DNA of 33,820 nt from Parashewanella hymeniacidonis (GTDB lineage: Bacteria; Pseudomonadota; Gammaproteobacteria; Enterobacterales; Shewanellaceae), in contig NZ_JAFEUN010000047.1 in NCBI RefSeq assembly GCF_016900895.1, positions 1-33,820 on the forward strand, written 5' to 3'. Under the pieces are notes generated by a model. It did no database searches and was not told where the DNA came from. It saw nothing but the letters and a program-made list of their open reading frames with translations. The position numbers and the translations under genes were made by a program. Below are positions 1 through 7,503 of this stretch, piece after piece; position 1 is the first letter of the stretch, and each line of letters begins with the position of its first letter.

Positions 1-217
1 AATGAAGATGAAAAAGCCAAGGGGCTGGAATGGCAAAGATACTCCAAGCCTAAAGTGGGCTTATCAATCGCTGGCTAAATTGGGTGGTTTTACAGATACT
101 AAACGTACAGGTATAGCAGGCTGAGAAACGATTTGGGAAGGTTGGGATACCCTTCAATCTTATGTCGTTGGATATAGGATGGCGAAAGAAATGCTAGCTG
201 ACGGAGAAATGCTCTGA
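1..217 (+). pseudogene. C-terminal part of an IS4-family (IS50/Tn5 group) transposase, interrupted by a stop
   Basis: The frame starting at base 2 reads through LKWAYQSLAKLGGF and TDTKRTGIAG, then a TGA at 122-124, then ETIWEGWDTLQ and a final TGA at 215-217. From memory this lines up with the Tn5 transposase tail (LQWAYMAIARLGGF, SKRTGIASW, LWEGWEALQ). The stop sits exactly where the family has Trp, so a TGG to TGA change is the simplest explanation. The part lost after the stop is the C-terminal dimerisation region of Tn5 transposase, so this copy is probably inactive. The rest of the gene lies outside the window to the left. The right inverted repeat follows immediately and overlaps the final stop codon. 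Confidence 0.85.
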
Positions 218-235
218 GATCTGATCAAGAGACAG
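217..235 (+). mobile_element. Right terminal inverted repeat of an IS50-type insertion sequence
   Basis: Read on the minus strand these 19 bases are CTGTCTCTTGATCAGATCT. This is the inside end of IS50 as I remember it, with no mismatch. The element boundary is therefore base 235, and the next nine bases (236-244, CAATCATTC) would be one copy of the target duplication. The other end lies outside the window. Confidence 0.8.
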
Positions 236-350
236 CAATCATTCTTTAGTCACTAAAATAAATGCGGGAAAATTCAAGATAAAACTCATGGATTTACCAT
301 CAGATAGATAAGTACTCGTAATAAATCTTCAGAAAAAGACCGACTAAAAC

Positions 351-397
351 AAAAAAACAGCACAGCTGATTATTAAAAACACAATAATCGCTGTGCT
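351..397 (-). terminator. Rho-independent terminator reading leftward, with no matching gene
   Basis: AGCACAGC (359-366) pairs with GCTGTGCT (390-397), and inside it GATTATT (368-374) pairs with AATAATC (383-389), with one bulged base and an 8-base loop. On the minus strand the hairpin is followed directly by seven T (351-357) and more T-rich sequence. No minus-strand gene lies immediately to the right; aroG starts at 466 on the plus strand. It may end a short antisense or leader RNA, or be a remnant left when the neighbourhood was rearranged. The hairpin also overlaps the likely aroG promoter and could act as an operator. Confidence 0.6.
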
Positions 398-413
398 TCA
401 CAACACGATTCGT

Positions 414-419
414 TATAAT
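414..419 (+). promoter_or_regulatory. Probable -10 element of the aroG promoter
   Basis: A perfect TATAAT lies about 46 bases before the aroG start codon, giving a leader of roughly 40 bases. No good -35 hexamer is seen at 15 to 18 bases upstream, where the hairpin at 359-397 lies. No TyrR-like box was recognised. Confidence 0.4.
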
Positions 420-465
420 TCCACACAATCTGGCAGTTAGTGCCGTAAGACAGTTTGGATTTTTA

Positions 466-1527
466 ATGACCATTAAGACTGACGAATTACGTACTTCGTT
501 ACTTTGTAAAGTTATTTCACCTGCACAATTAGCTTCTGAATATCCACTTACAGATCATGCTGCTGATTATTTAATTCAGCAAAGACGTGAAGTTGAAGCC
601 ATTATCGAAGGTAAAGATCAAAGGTTACTTGTAATCATTGGTCCATGCTCAATACATGATACTGAAGCAGCGCTAGACTATGCAAAACGCTTAGCAAAAC
701 TTCATCATGAGTTAAAGGATGATTTATGCATCGTTATGCGTGTTTACTTTGAAAAACCGCGTACTATTGTAGGTTGGAAAGGTCTGATTTCTGATCCAGA
801 TCTTGATGGAAGCTTCAGTCCTAATAAAGGATTAAGAAAAGCTCGCCACTTACTTCAACAAATTACTGAGCTAAAGCTTCCTATCGCTACTGAATTTCTT
901 GATATGGTAAATGGTCAGTATATTGCTGATCTCATTACTTGGGGAGCTATTGGCGCAAGAACAACTGAAAGTCAAATTCACCGTGAAATGGCTTCAGCAC
1001 TTTCATGCCCTGTCGGTTTCAAGAACGGTACTAACGGCAATATACAAATTGCTGTTGATGCAGTCAGAGCAGCGAAAGAGCCACACATCTTCTACTCCCC
1101 TGATAAAGAGGGTGCGATGTCGGTTTTCCGTACTTCAGGTAACCCTTACGGTCACATTATTTTGCGTGGCGGAACTCAGCCAAACTATTCAGCAGAAGAT
1201 ATCGAGCATGCAAGAAGCCAGCTAGATTCTGTTGGTTTATTTGGGCGAGTAGTGATTGATTTTAGTCATGGAAATAGCCAGAAAAAACATAAAAATCAAT
1301 TATCAGTGGCTGACGATATCATGCAGCAAATGCGCAATGGTAGCACTGCCATCGCTGGTATTATGGCTGAAAGCTTTATTGAAGAAGGTAATCAGAAAGT
1401 CATTGAGGGTGAACCTTTGTCTTATGGCAAAAGCATTACAGATGCTTGCCTTCACTGGGACGATTCAGAAAAACTGATTCGTAGTCTTGCTAAAGCCAGT
1501 AAAGATAGAATTAACCAATTAAAGTAA
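466..1527 (+). CDS. aroG: 3-deoxy-7-phosphoheptulonate (DAHP) synthase, class I (AroF/AroG/AroH type)
   Basis: Condenses phosphoenolpyruvate with erythrose 4-phosphate, the first step of the shikimate pathway to aromatic amino acids; cytosolic. The 353 residues match the 348-356 of the E. coli isozymes. Family blocks are clear: GPCSIHD (the metal ligand Cys61 has the same number as in AroG), RVYFEKPRT, GWKGLI, GARTTESQ, PVGFKNGT, HIILRGG, DFSHGNS and YGKSITDAC. The N-terminal extension typical of the feedback-regulated enzymes is present. Whether it senses Phe, Tyr or Trp cannot be told safely, so the symbol is approximate. The ATG is preceded only by a weak GGA six bases upstream. The gene stands alone, ending in a strong terminator. 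Confidence 0.95.
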   Translation: MTIKTDELRTSLLCKVISPAQLASEYPLTDHAADYLIQQRREVEAIIEGKDQRLLVIIGPCSIHDTEAALDYAKRLAKLHHELKDDLCIVMRVYFEKPRTIVGWKGLISDPDLDGSFSPNKGLRKARHLLQQITELKLPIATEFLDMVNGQYIADLITWGAIGARTTESQIHREMASALSCPVGFKNGTNGNIQIAVDAVRAAKEPHIFYSPDKEGAMSVFRTSGNPYGHIILRGGTQPNYSAEDIEHARSQLDSVGLFGRVVIDFSHGNSQKKHKNQLSVADDIMQQMRNGSTAIAGIMAESFIEEGNQKVIEGEPLSYGKSITDACLHWDDSEKLIRSLAKASKDRINQLK

Positions 1528-1545
1528 TTATACTAATTGGTACTC

Positions 1546-1570
1546 AAGAGCGCTAATCAGCGCTCTTTTT
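1546..1570 (+). terminator. Rho-independent terminator of aroG
   Basis: AAGAGCGCT (1546-1554) and AGCGCTCTT (1559-1567) form a 9-bp stem with loop AATC, running into a T stretch. It lies 19 bases after the aroG stop. Confidence 0.85.
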
Positions 1571-1596
1571 ATGTAAAAAGAATAAGAATAAGAATA

Positions 1597-2157
1597 ATGA
1601 AAAAATACCTTTTATTTTGGGTGCTCATTTGTTTGGCACCATTCTCTCAAGCACAGGATATTTCAATCGAATCGACTCTAGAGTCTTGGAAATATGAAAA
1701 ACTTGAGTTACCACTAGACTTTGCACCGAGTATTACTTACCAAGGATTTGAAGAGCTCAAATTCGCTCCAGGCATGTTCAAGCCTACTTCAACTGATTAT
1801 TTTAGTTATATCTTTTTATTCAAGCTTGATAACAATTCACTACTCAGTAAGAAAGAACTGAAAACACTATTAGAGGCTTATTACAAAGGTCTTTTTTCAG
1901 CAACTTCGGCAAATAAAAAAACAACAGCAACTCATTCAGATATTAAAGTATTGCAAATTCAGGGTTACAAAACCAATTATCATGCAACACTCAATTTTCA
2001 TGACTGCTTTAATCATTGCCAACAACTTTCAATCATTATCGAGTTGGAACAAAAATTGCAAAATGGAAATTTACATCTGATGGCATCAGCAAGCGCTCAG
2101 CCCCAATCTAGTGAAGTTTGGGACATCATGAGGCGTACTTGGTATGAAATAAAATAA
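1597..2157 (+). CDS. Hypothetical exported protein, 186 residues
   Basis: Not recognised. The reading frame is open from 1537, but the first 20 codons would run through the aroG terminator, so the in-frame ATG at 1597 is the sensible start. From there the protein begins MKKYLLFWVL and has a clean signal peptide ending SQA at about residue 19, so it should be periplasmic or secreted. The mature part is about 167 residues, mixed in character, with a CFNHC pair late in the protein and no transmembrane segment. Its Shine-Dalgarno is only a run of AAGAATAAGAATA. It converges with the lipoprotein gene, with seven bases between the stop codons. Confidence 0.65.
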   Translation: MKKYLLFWVLICLAPFSQAQDISIESTLESWKYEKLELPLDFAPSITYQGFEELKFAPGMFKPTSTDYFSYIFLFKLDNNSLLSKKELKTLLEAYYKGLFSATSANKKTTATHSDIKVLQIQGYKTNYHATLNFHDCFNHCQQLSIIIELEQKLQNGNLHLMASASAQPQSSEVWDIMRRTWYEIK

Positions 2158-2164
2158 GAATGAC

Positions 2165-2548
2165 TTAGTGAGTGACGGGTTTGGCTGTGCGTTGTTTGCA
2201 GCCTTCAAGATAACCATCTCTCAACGTTGAAACAGGCTTAAAGCCAAGCATTTCAGCCTTCTTTATGTCTTCAGAATTAATCGTATGAACGTTAATAGAT
2301 AATGTTGGCCCGCCGCAAACAGCTATCGTCATCATTCCTTGTATCTTCCCACAACTAGAATCATAAACTTGAATACCATCATCTTTAAGCTTCTGAGCTG
2401 TTTGCTCTTTAGTCACCCCTCCGCCAAAACACTGCTTTGCTCCGTCATTTATAAAAACCTTTGTCTTGGTGGGCTCTATGGCGTTTGTACAAGCGGTTAA
2501 AAAGGCCATTGATGATAGACCTAACGACAGTAAAAGCTTCTTATTCAT
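2165..2548 (-). CDS. Small hypothetical lipoprotein
   Basis: A 127-residue protein beginning MNKKLLLSLG with lipobox LTAC, so Cys20 is the probable lipidation site and the protein should sit in a membrane facing the periplasm. The mature region has four further cysteines (in QCFGGG, SSCGK, VCGGP and EGCKQ), an even number that could form two disulfides. The family is not recognised. An AAGG lies seven bases before the ATG, which is a normal ribosome binding site. It converges on the exported-protein gene to its left. A TATAAC-like -10 lies about 45 bases upstream. Confidence 0.7.
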   Translation of the reverse strand: MNKKLLLSLGLSSMAFLTACTNAIEPTKTKVFINDGAKQCFGGGVTKEQTAQKLKDDGIQVYDSSCGKIQGMMTIAVCGGPTLSINVHTINSEDIKKAEMLGFKPVSTLRDGYLEGCKQRTAKPVTH

Positions 2549-3075
2549 AACGTTACCTTTTGTTTTCCATATTTTAAACTGTTATACCAACATTTGAGAC
2601 ACTTACACCTATTTAGTTCAACTACTGCAAATAAAGGATAAAAAACTAAAACATACCGTCTAAACAAATTTATTTCTTTTATGTTGCAATAAAACAAATA
2701 TTTTCACCAAAAACAAACAATGTAAAGATACCATAAACAATTATTTTTGTGACATCGATCACGCTTCTGATTGTATTGATGTAATTTTTTTGTAGAACGT
2801 ATACAGAATCCTAATTTATGAAATGGTATACAATTCAATCAATGCGAGCAGCATTTCAATTAATCTCTCATAAAAAAACCAAGCTCCTTAATAAATTGTC
2901 GATTTTATTGCATACAAATTTACAACAAACTCATATTAAAAGTTAAATATGTGTGAATTGACCAAACACTATAAAAGCGAGGATTATCAATCAATCTTTG
3001 ATTCAGCTTTCGTTCAGAATGCATATTTATCAAAGTTGGTTAACATAAAAATTATAAATATTCAGGGATTCGTAA
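2549..3075. other. Long AT-rich divergent intergenic region
   Basis: 527 bases between the lipoprotein gene (minus) and the TonB receptor gene (plus). It holds the CRP-like site and a candidate promoter listed separately, plus an extended -10-like TGGTATACAAT around 2824-2834. A 71-codon frame at 2949-3164 overlaps the receptor start in another frame and is not taken as a gene. No RNA gene or repeat is seen. Confidence 0.5.
2745..2766 (+). promoter_or_regulatory. CRP-like binding site upstream of the TonB-dependent receptor
   Basis: TGTGACATCGATCACG contains GTGA (2749-2752), six bases, then TCAC (2759-2762). This is the perfect half-site pair of the CRP consensus, with T-rich flank on the left. 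A -35 TTGATG (2776-2781) and -10 TATACA (2800-2805), 18 bases apart, lie just downstream. The site centre would be about 56 bases before the start of transcription, near but not at the usual -61.5. Confidence 0.55.
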
Positions 3076-5583
3076 ATGAAACAATATTCAGTTTTATCTC
3101 GAGCAATTCAAATTTCACTTTTCGCTTCAATCAGTCATTCTGCCATTGCTGCAGACGAAGTTGAAGTAGAAAATGAACAAGCTGCAAGTGTTGAACGTAT
3201 CCAAGTTACAGGCTCACGCATTCAACGCCAAGATATGGAAACTGCATCACCAGTAGCAGTGATTAACTCTCAAACTATTCGTACAGAAGGTTACACGTCT
3301 GTTGATGAGATTTTACAGTCACAACCCTCTATGGCAGGTGCGGCACTTGGTGCAACATCGAATAACGGTTCAGGTGGCTCTGCACAGGTAGACTTAAGAG
3401 GTATGGGAGCCAACCGAACTCTGGTTCTATTAAATGGACGCAGAATGGTCAGTTCAGGTACCGGTGCAGACAGCGCAGTTGACTTGAACACAATTCCTGT
3501 AGCTATGATTCAACGTGTAGAGATCTTAAAAGATGGTGCATCAGCGGTTTACGGTTCAGATGCGATTGCGGGTGTGGTTAACATCATTACTCGTAAAGAC
3601 TTTGAAGGGTTACAGGTAGATTTAAACGGTAGTATCAGTTCTGAAAGTGACGCTGAAAACCTTGAATTAAGCGGTTTATACGGCTTCAATACAGATACAG
3701 GTAATTATACTTTCGGATTGTCGTACACAGATAGAAAAGGTGCAATGCAAGGCGACCGTGATTGGGTACCCGCTGGCTCAAGTTCTTTTGTTCCTGAAGG
3801 TTCTTTGGGTGGAAAAGTCAAAGACAAAGATGGAAATTGGGTCGCTCGTACTGAAGGCTACGACTACACACAAGATAGCTGGTTACAAACTCCAAGTAAA
3901 AAGTACAGTTTCTTTGCCAACATGGTTAATGAACTGGATAACGAAATTACTCTCACGGGTGATCTTCTTTACACTCGACGTGAATCAGAACAAATGATGG
4001 CACCACAACCAGCATCGGTAATGTTGGATGTTTGTGGTGAAGAAAACGTAGATCCCGCTAAATGTATCACTCTTGATCAAAAAATGACCGATGGTGGAAT
4101 CGAACCAAACAATGGCCAAATTGAGTATCGTCAGCGTATGACAAATGCTGGTAGCCGTATTTCTCAACAAGAAACAGATACTGTTCGTGCCTCTCTTGGT
4201 TTAGCAGGTCTCATCGATGTTCATACAGGCATTACTTGGGATCTGTCGTACACATACGGTCGTAATGATGCAACCAGCAAGGTATACAACTCAATCAATG
4301 CCGTAAACATGGAAAACTCCATCTACGAAAACCAACAAGATTGGTTCTATGGTGATAATTCCGCTCACATCAATGACGTCAGCTATACACAAGTTGCAGA
4401 CGGTGGTAATGACCAACACTTGGTTTCTGCAGTCATTAGTGGTGAAGCTTTTGACCTAGATGCAGGTGCTGTTGGTTATGCAATTGGTGCTGAATATCGC
4501 CGTGATAGTGGCTTTTTCACTCCGGACGAAATAGTTCAGCGTGGTGAAGGATCATCTGCACAACAGGACCCAACCAAAGGCAGCTATGATGTTATTTCCG
4601 TCTACCAAGAACTCAGCATTCCATTCAGTGAAAAACTGACAGGTGAATTTGCACTTCGTTTTGATGACTATTCCACATTCGGTAATGCAAGTACTTGGAA
4701 AATGGGACTCACCTATGCAGCAACAGATGAGTTAATGTTAAGAACCGTTGCAGCGACTGGTTTTAGAGCACCAAACGTTAGTGAACTATTCGGTGGTAAT
4801 GTTGGTTCGTTTGATTACTTGGATGATCCGTGGGGAAATGAAGAGGATCCGCAAATCCTTGTGAATTATACCTCTGACGCAGATCTCACTGCAGAAGAGT
4901 CCACTTCATACACAGCAGGTTTTGTATATTCACCAGAAGCAATTGAAGGCTTATCACTGACATTAGACTGGTGGAAGTTTAATATCGACAATGCTATCGC
5001 TCGTATGGACGTGCAGGTTGGACTAAATCAATGCTTCGCAGGTGATGTTGCAGCGTGCGAAACATTTAATATCACTCCAGATGGCAATTTAAATAACCTA
5101 ACGAGCCCTTTAACAAACGTAGGTTATCAAGACACCAGCGGTATTGATATGAATATTCAATATCAATTTGAAGCATTGGGATTAGACTGGAGAATTAATA
5201 ACGATACCACTCATTTAATTAAGTTTGAGCAAGACGATGTTGATTACACTGGTACCATCAGTGGTAACTACGGCGGTTACGCAGAATACAAAAATAATTT
5301 TAATATCGTTGCGAAAGCTGAGAATTGGAGTGTTTCTTACTCAAATCGTTACCTAGGTGAAATGACAAACTTACTTAACGATGAGAAAGCAGAGTCTGTG
5401 CTTTATCACAATGTTGCTGCGACCTACTTCCTCTCAGATGAGTTTAAAGCCACACTAGGTATCAAAAACCTTACTGATGAAAAGCCTGTGAGCATTTACC
5501 AAGGAAACGATGCGGGAACGGTTCCTGAGGTATATGACACTATTGGACGCCAATTCTACATGGGTGTAACTTATAAAATGTAA
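3076..5583 (+). CDS. TonB-dependent outer-membrane receptor
   Basis: An 835-residue outer-membrane active transporter driven by TonB-ExbBD. Signal peptide about 1-25 (ends SAIA). A short acidic stretch is followed by VERIQVTGSRI, typical of the start of a plug domain. The plug covers about 45-165, with VDLRGMGANRTLVLLNGRR, then RVEILKDGASAVYGSDAIAG and VVNIITRK. A long 22-strand-type barrel follows, with RAPNVSELFGG near the middle and an aromatic-ended last strand (FYMGVTYKM). The family style is the large Alteromonadales group often used for carbohydrate or siderophore uptake. The substrate cannot be told, but the CRP-like site and lack of a Fur box favour a carbon source. AGGGA lies 7 bases before ATG. 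No inner-membrane partner is adjacent. Confidence 0.9.
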   Translation: MKQYSVLSRAIQISLFASISHSAIAADEVEVENEQAASVERIQVTGSRIQRQDMETASPVAVINSQTIRTEGYTSVDEILQSQPSMAGAALGATSNNGSGGSAQVDLRGMGANRTLVLLNGRRMVSSGTGADSAVDLNTIPVAMIQRVEILKDGASAVYGSDAIAGVVNIITRKDFEGLQVDLNGSISSESDAENLELSGLYGFNTDTGNYTFGLSYTDRKGAMQGDRDWVPAGSSSFVPEGSLGGKVKDKDGNWVARTEGYDYTQDSWLQTPSKKYSFFANMVNELDNEITLTGDLLYTRRESEQMMAPQPASVMLDVCGEENVDPAKCITLDQKMTDGGIEPNNGQIEYRQRMTNAGSRISQQETDTVRASLGLAGLIDVHTGITWDLSYTYGRNDATSKVYNSINAVNMENSIYENQQDWFYGDNSAHINDVSYTQVADGGNDQHLVSAVISGEAFDLDAGAVGYAIGAEYRRDSGFFTPDEIVQRGEGSSAQQDPTKGSYDVISVYQELSIPFSEKLTGEFALRFDDYSTFGNASTWKMGLTYAATDELMLRTVAATGFRAPNVSELFGGNVGSFDYLDDPWGNEEDPQILVNYTSDADLTAEESTSYTAGFVYSPEAIEGLSLTLDWWKFNIDNAIARMDVQVGLNQCFAGDVAACETFNITPDGNLNNLTSPLTNVGYQDTSGIDMNIQYQFEALGLDWRINNDTTHLIKFEQDDVDYTGTISGNYGGYAEYKNNFNIVAKAENWSVSYSNRYLGEMTNLLNDEKAESVLYHNVAATYFLSDEFKATLGIKNLTDEKPVSIYQGNDAGTVPEVYDTIGRQFYMGVTYKM

Positions 5584-5604
5584 TCCTGTTTAATTATGTA
5601 TCTG

Positions 5605-5630
5605 AGCCCACTTTCCAAGCGGGCTTTTTT
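5605..5630 (+). terminator. Terminator after the TonB receptor gene
   Basis: AGCCC (5605-5609) pairs with GGGCT (5621-5625), with a partly pairing inner part and a T6 tract. It lies 22 bases after the stop codon. Confidence 0.75.
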
Positions 5631-5881
5631 GTGCATTTTTTTGATTAACAAAATTTAATTAATCTAGAAATGGTATGTGGTGCGTAAGCATTCACCAGAG
5701 GGGTATTGACAATCTCAAACTCCCGTTTATTGGCATTTATAACTACAAGCTTGCCATTGTTTTGTGACACAAGTACCACCCCGCAAGTAAGTTTCACTGT
5801 TTATTTGAAAAGTCAATACGGGGCTGGTGAATGGTTACTGTGGTGCTATAGAGTAGTTTTACTCATTCGATTAATAATATT
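5631..5881. other. Intergenic stretch without a supported gene
   Basis: A 61-codon frame (5706-5891) starts in low-quality context with no ribosome binding site and gives a tryptophan- and leucine-rich peptide of no recognisable type. No hairpin, repeat or RNA gene is seen apart from the receptor terminator just before it. Confidence 0.4.
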
Positions 5882-6400
5882 ATGGCGATAAAATCGGTAG
5901 AACAACTGCAAGGATTAATTGATACTGAAAAAGTTGTATTCAAATGACATCAAGAAAAAACAAATCTATTTACAATGGAAATAACATATAAAGGAAAATC
6001 AAAAAAGTTCGAAATCTCAACAGATACGCATCTAAACGCTACATCAATTTTCAGATCTAGAGAGAATAATAGCGTGAAGAAATCATTCAGTGATCGAACT
6101 GGTCGATCAACTCTTCATACTGTTGAAGAGTATTTCTCAAGAAATACTATACCTACAGAATACATCATTCATTCTAAATTTAAGCACCCTCAATGGGATA
6201 TCGATCAAGTTTCATGGAACAATGATAGAACGAATTTCAGACTTGGTCCGGCTGTAAGTCACAGCAGTCTAGAAGGGTTTGATCAGGAAAATCCTCGACG
6301 AGAAATTCTTGAAGCTGAGGCAATGTACAGTAACGAAGCAGCATTAGAACTAGTCGAGTATGACTTATCAGAGCTTGATAATCAACTAAACGAATATTAA
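5882..6400 (+). pseudogene. Hypothetical gene split by an in-frame TGA (intact part 5975-6400, 141 residues)
   Basis: Not recognised. An ATG at 5882 opens MAIKSVEQLQGLIDTEKVVFK, then TGA at 5945-5947. The same frame continues without a stop through HQEKTNLFT into the 141-residue frame that begins at ATG 5975 (MEITYKGKSKKFEIS) and ends at 6400. A TGG to TGA change would join both parts into one protein of about 172 residues. Neither ATG has a visible Shine-Dalgarno, which favours decay. Alternatively the 5975 ATG is the real start and the upstream match is chance. The product is soluble, acidic at its C-terminus (LVEYDLSELDNQLNEY) and has no signal peptide. It converges on the tRNA array. Confidence 0.45.
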
Positions 6401-6435
6401 TTTGATTATGGAATTTCAACAGAAAATAAACAAGA

Positions 6436-6511
6436 TGGTGGGTCGTGAAGGATTCGAACCTTCGACCAATTGGTTAAAAGCCAACTGCTCTACCAACTGA
6501 GCTAACGACCC
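6436..6511 (-). tRNA. tRNA-Lys (UUU), last in the array
   Basis: 76 bases with encoded CCA. Acceptor GGGTCGT/ACGACCC, D-stem GCTC/GAGC, anticodon loop CTTTTAA (anticodon TTT), T-arm GAAGG, TTCGAAT, CCTTC. It differs from the other intact copies by T instead of C in the D-loop (AGTTGGTA), and is followed by a diverged spacer, so it may be the oldest, unconverted copy. Confidence 0.97.
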
Positions 6512-6559
6512 ATCAGGTAGTTTTAATTCCTAATAATGACTAGATGCAACATTAAGGAA

Positions 6560-6635
6560 TGGTGGGTCGTGAAGGATTCGAACCTTCGACCAATTGGTTA
6601 AAAGCCAACTGCTCTACCGACTGAGCTAACGACCC
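6560..6635 (-). tRNA. tRNA-Lys (UUU)
   Basis: Intact 76-base copy with CCA encoded, anticodon TTT and standard T-loop TTCGAAT. It is identical to the other four intact copies with D-loop AGTCGGTA. Confidence 0.97.
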
Positions 6636-6670
6636 ATTTTTTAGTTTTAATTCCTGAATGGTTCAAGAAG

Positions 6671-6760
6671 TGGTACTTCGTAAAGGATTTTAACCTTCTA
6701 TCAATTGGTTAAAAACCAACTGCCCTAGCTTTATAAAGAAAGCGACTGAGCTAACGTCCC
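6671..6760 (-). pseudogene. Degenerate tRNA-Lys copy with D-loop insertion
   Basis: 90 bases. The anticodon arm keeps TTT, but loop position 32 is T. The D-loop carries an added hairpin (GCTTT, loop CTTTAT, AAAGC); the D-stem becomes GCTC/GGGC with a wobble pair; the T-loop is TTAAAAT; the acceptor 3' strand reads ACGAAGT against 5' GGGACGT. CCA is retained. Confidence 0.9.
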
Positions 6761-6795
6761 ATCTTTTAGTTTTAATTCCTGAATGGTTCAAGAAA

Positions 6796-6885
6796 TGGTA
6801 CTTCGTAAAAGATTTTAACCTTCTATCAATTGGTTAAAAGCCAACTGCCCTAGCTTTATAAAGAAAGCGACTGAGCTAACGACCC
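6796..6885 (-). pseudogene. Degenerate tRNA-Lys copy with D-loop insertion
   Basis: Same 90-base form as the neighbouring degenerate units, with D-loop hairpin, T-loop TTAAAAT and acceptor end AGT. The acceptor 5' strand is the normal GGGTCGT. One extra change in the T-stem (CTTTT for CCTTT) weakens the T-arm further. Confidence 0.9.
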
Positions 6886-6920
6886 ATTTTTTAGTTTTAA
6901 TTCCTGAATGGTTCAAGAAG

Positions 6921-7010
6921 TGGTACTTCGTAAAGGATTTTAACCTTCTATCAATTGGTTAAAAGCCAACTGCCCTAGCTTTATAAAGAAAGCGACTGAG
7001 CTAACGCCCC
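6921..7010 (-). pseudogene. Degenerate tRNA-Lys copy with D-loop insertion
   Basis: Same 90-base form. The acceptor 5' strand is GGGGCGT, so position 4 differs among the four degenerate copies (A, T, G, T) while nearly everything else is identical. Confidence 0.9.
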
Positions 7011-7045
7011 ATTTTTTAGTTTTAATTCCTGAATGGTTCAAGAAA

Positions 7046-7121
7046 TGGTGGGTCGTGAAGGATTCGAACCTTCGACCAATTGGTTAAAAGCCAACTGCTC
7101 TACCGACTGAGCTAACGACCC
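7046..7121 (-). tRNA. tRNA-Lys (UUU)
   Basis: Intact 76-base copy with encoded CCA and anticodon TTT, set between degenerate units on both sides. Confidence 0.97.
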
Positions 7122-7156
7122 ATTTTTTAGTTTTAATTCCTGAATGGTTCAAGAAA

Positions 7157-7246
7157 TGGTACTTCGTAAAGGATTTTAACCTTCTATCAATTGGTTAAAA
7201 GCCAACTGCCCTAGCTTTATAAAGAAAGCGACTGAGCTAACGACCC
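7157..7246 (-). pseudogene. Degenerate tRNA-Lys copy with D-loop insertion
   Basis: Same 90-base form, with acceptor 5' strand GGGTCGT, anticodon loop CTTTTAA, T-loop TTAAAAT and 3' end AAGTACCA. It stands alone between intact units, so the degenerate type has spread to two separate places in the array. Confidence 0.9.
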
Positions 7247-7281
7247 ATCTTTTAGTTTTAATTCCTGAATGGTTCAAGAAG

Positions 7282-7357
7282 TGGTGGGTCGTGAAGGATT
7301 CGAACCTTCGACCAATTGGTTAAAAGCCAACTGCTCTACCGACTGAGCTAACGACCC
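7282..7357 (-). tRNA. tRNA-Lys (UUU)
   Basis: Intact 76-base copy with encoded CCA, anticodon TTT and standard D- and T-arms. Confidence 0.97.
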
Positions 7358-7392
7358 ATTTTTTAGTTTTAATTCCTGAATGGTTCAAGAAG

Positions 7393-7468
7393 TGGTGGGT
7401 CGTGAAGGATTCGAACCTTCGACCAATTGGTTAAAAGCCAACTGCTCTACCGACTGAGCTAACGACCC
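7393..7468 (-). tRNA. tRNA-Lys (UUU)
   Basis: Intact 76-base copy with encoded CCA, anticodon TTT and standard D- and T-arms. Confidence 0.97.
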
Positions 7469-7503
7469 ATCTTTTAGTTTTAATTCCTGAATGGTTCAAG
7501 AAA

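Noticed and set aside
2949-3164. 71-codon frame across the TonB receptor start
   Set aside because: It overlaps the signal-peptide coding region in another frame, and the receptor start has a clear AGGGA.
5706-5891. 61-codon plus-strand frame after the TonB receptor
   Set aside because: No ribosome binding site and an unusual Trp/Leu/Ile-rich composition; it overlaps the start of the split hypothetical gene.
122-5947. TGA read as Trp (alternative genetic code or selenocysteine) suggested by two in-frame TGA codons
   Set aside because: Core genes here (for example response regulator, tolQ/ybgC overlap, secretion and queuosine genes) use TGA as normal stops or contain none, and no SECIS-like hairpin was seen. 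Simple pseudogene decay explains both.
6237-6419. 60-codon minus-strand frame between the split gene and the tRNA array
   Set aside because: Antisense to the hypothetical frame 5975-6400, without a ribosome binding site or protein-like features.
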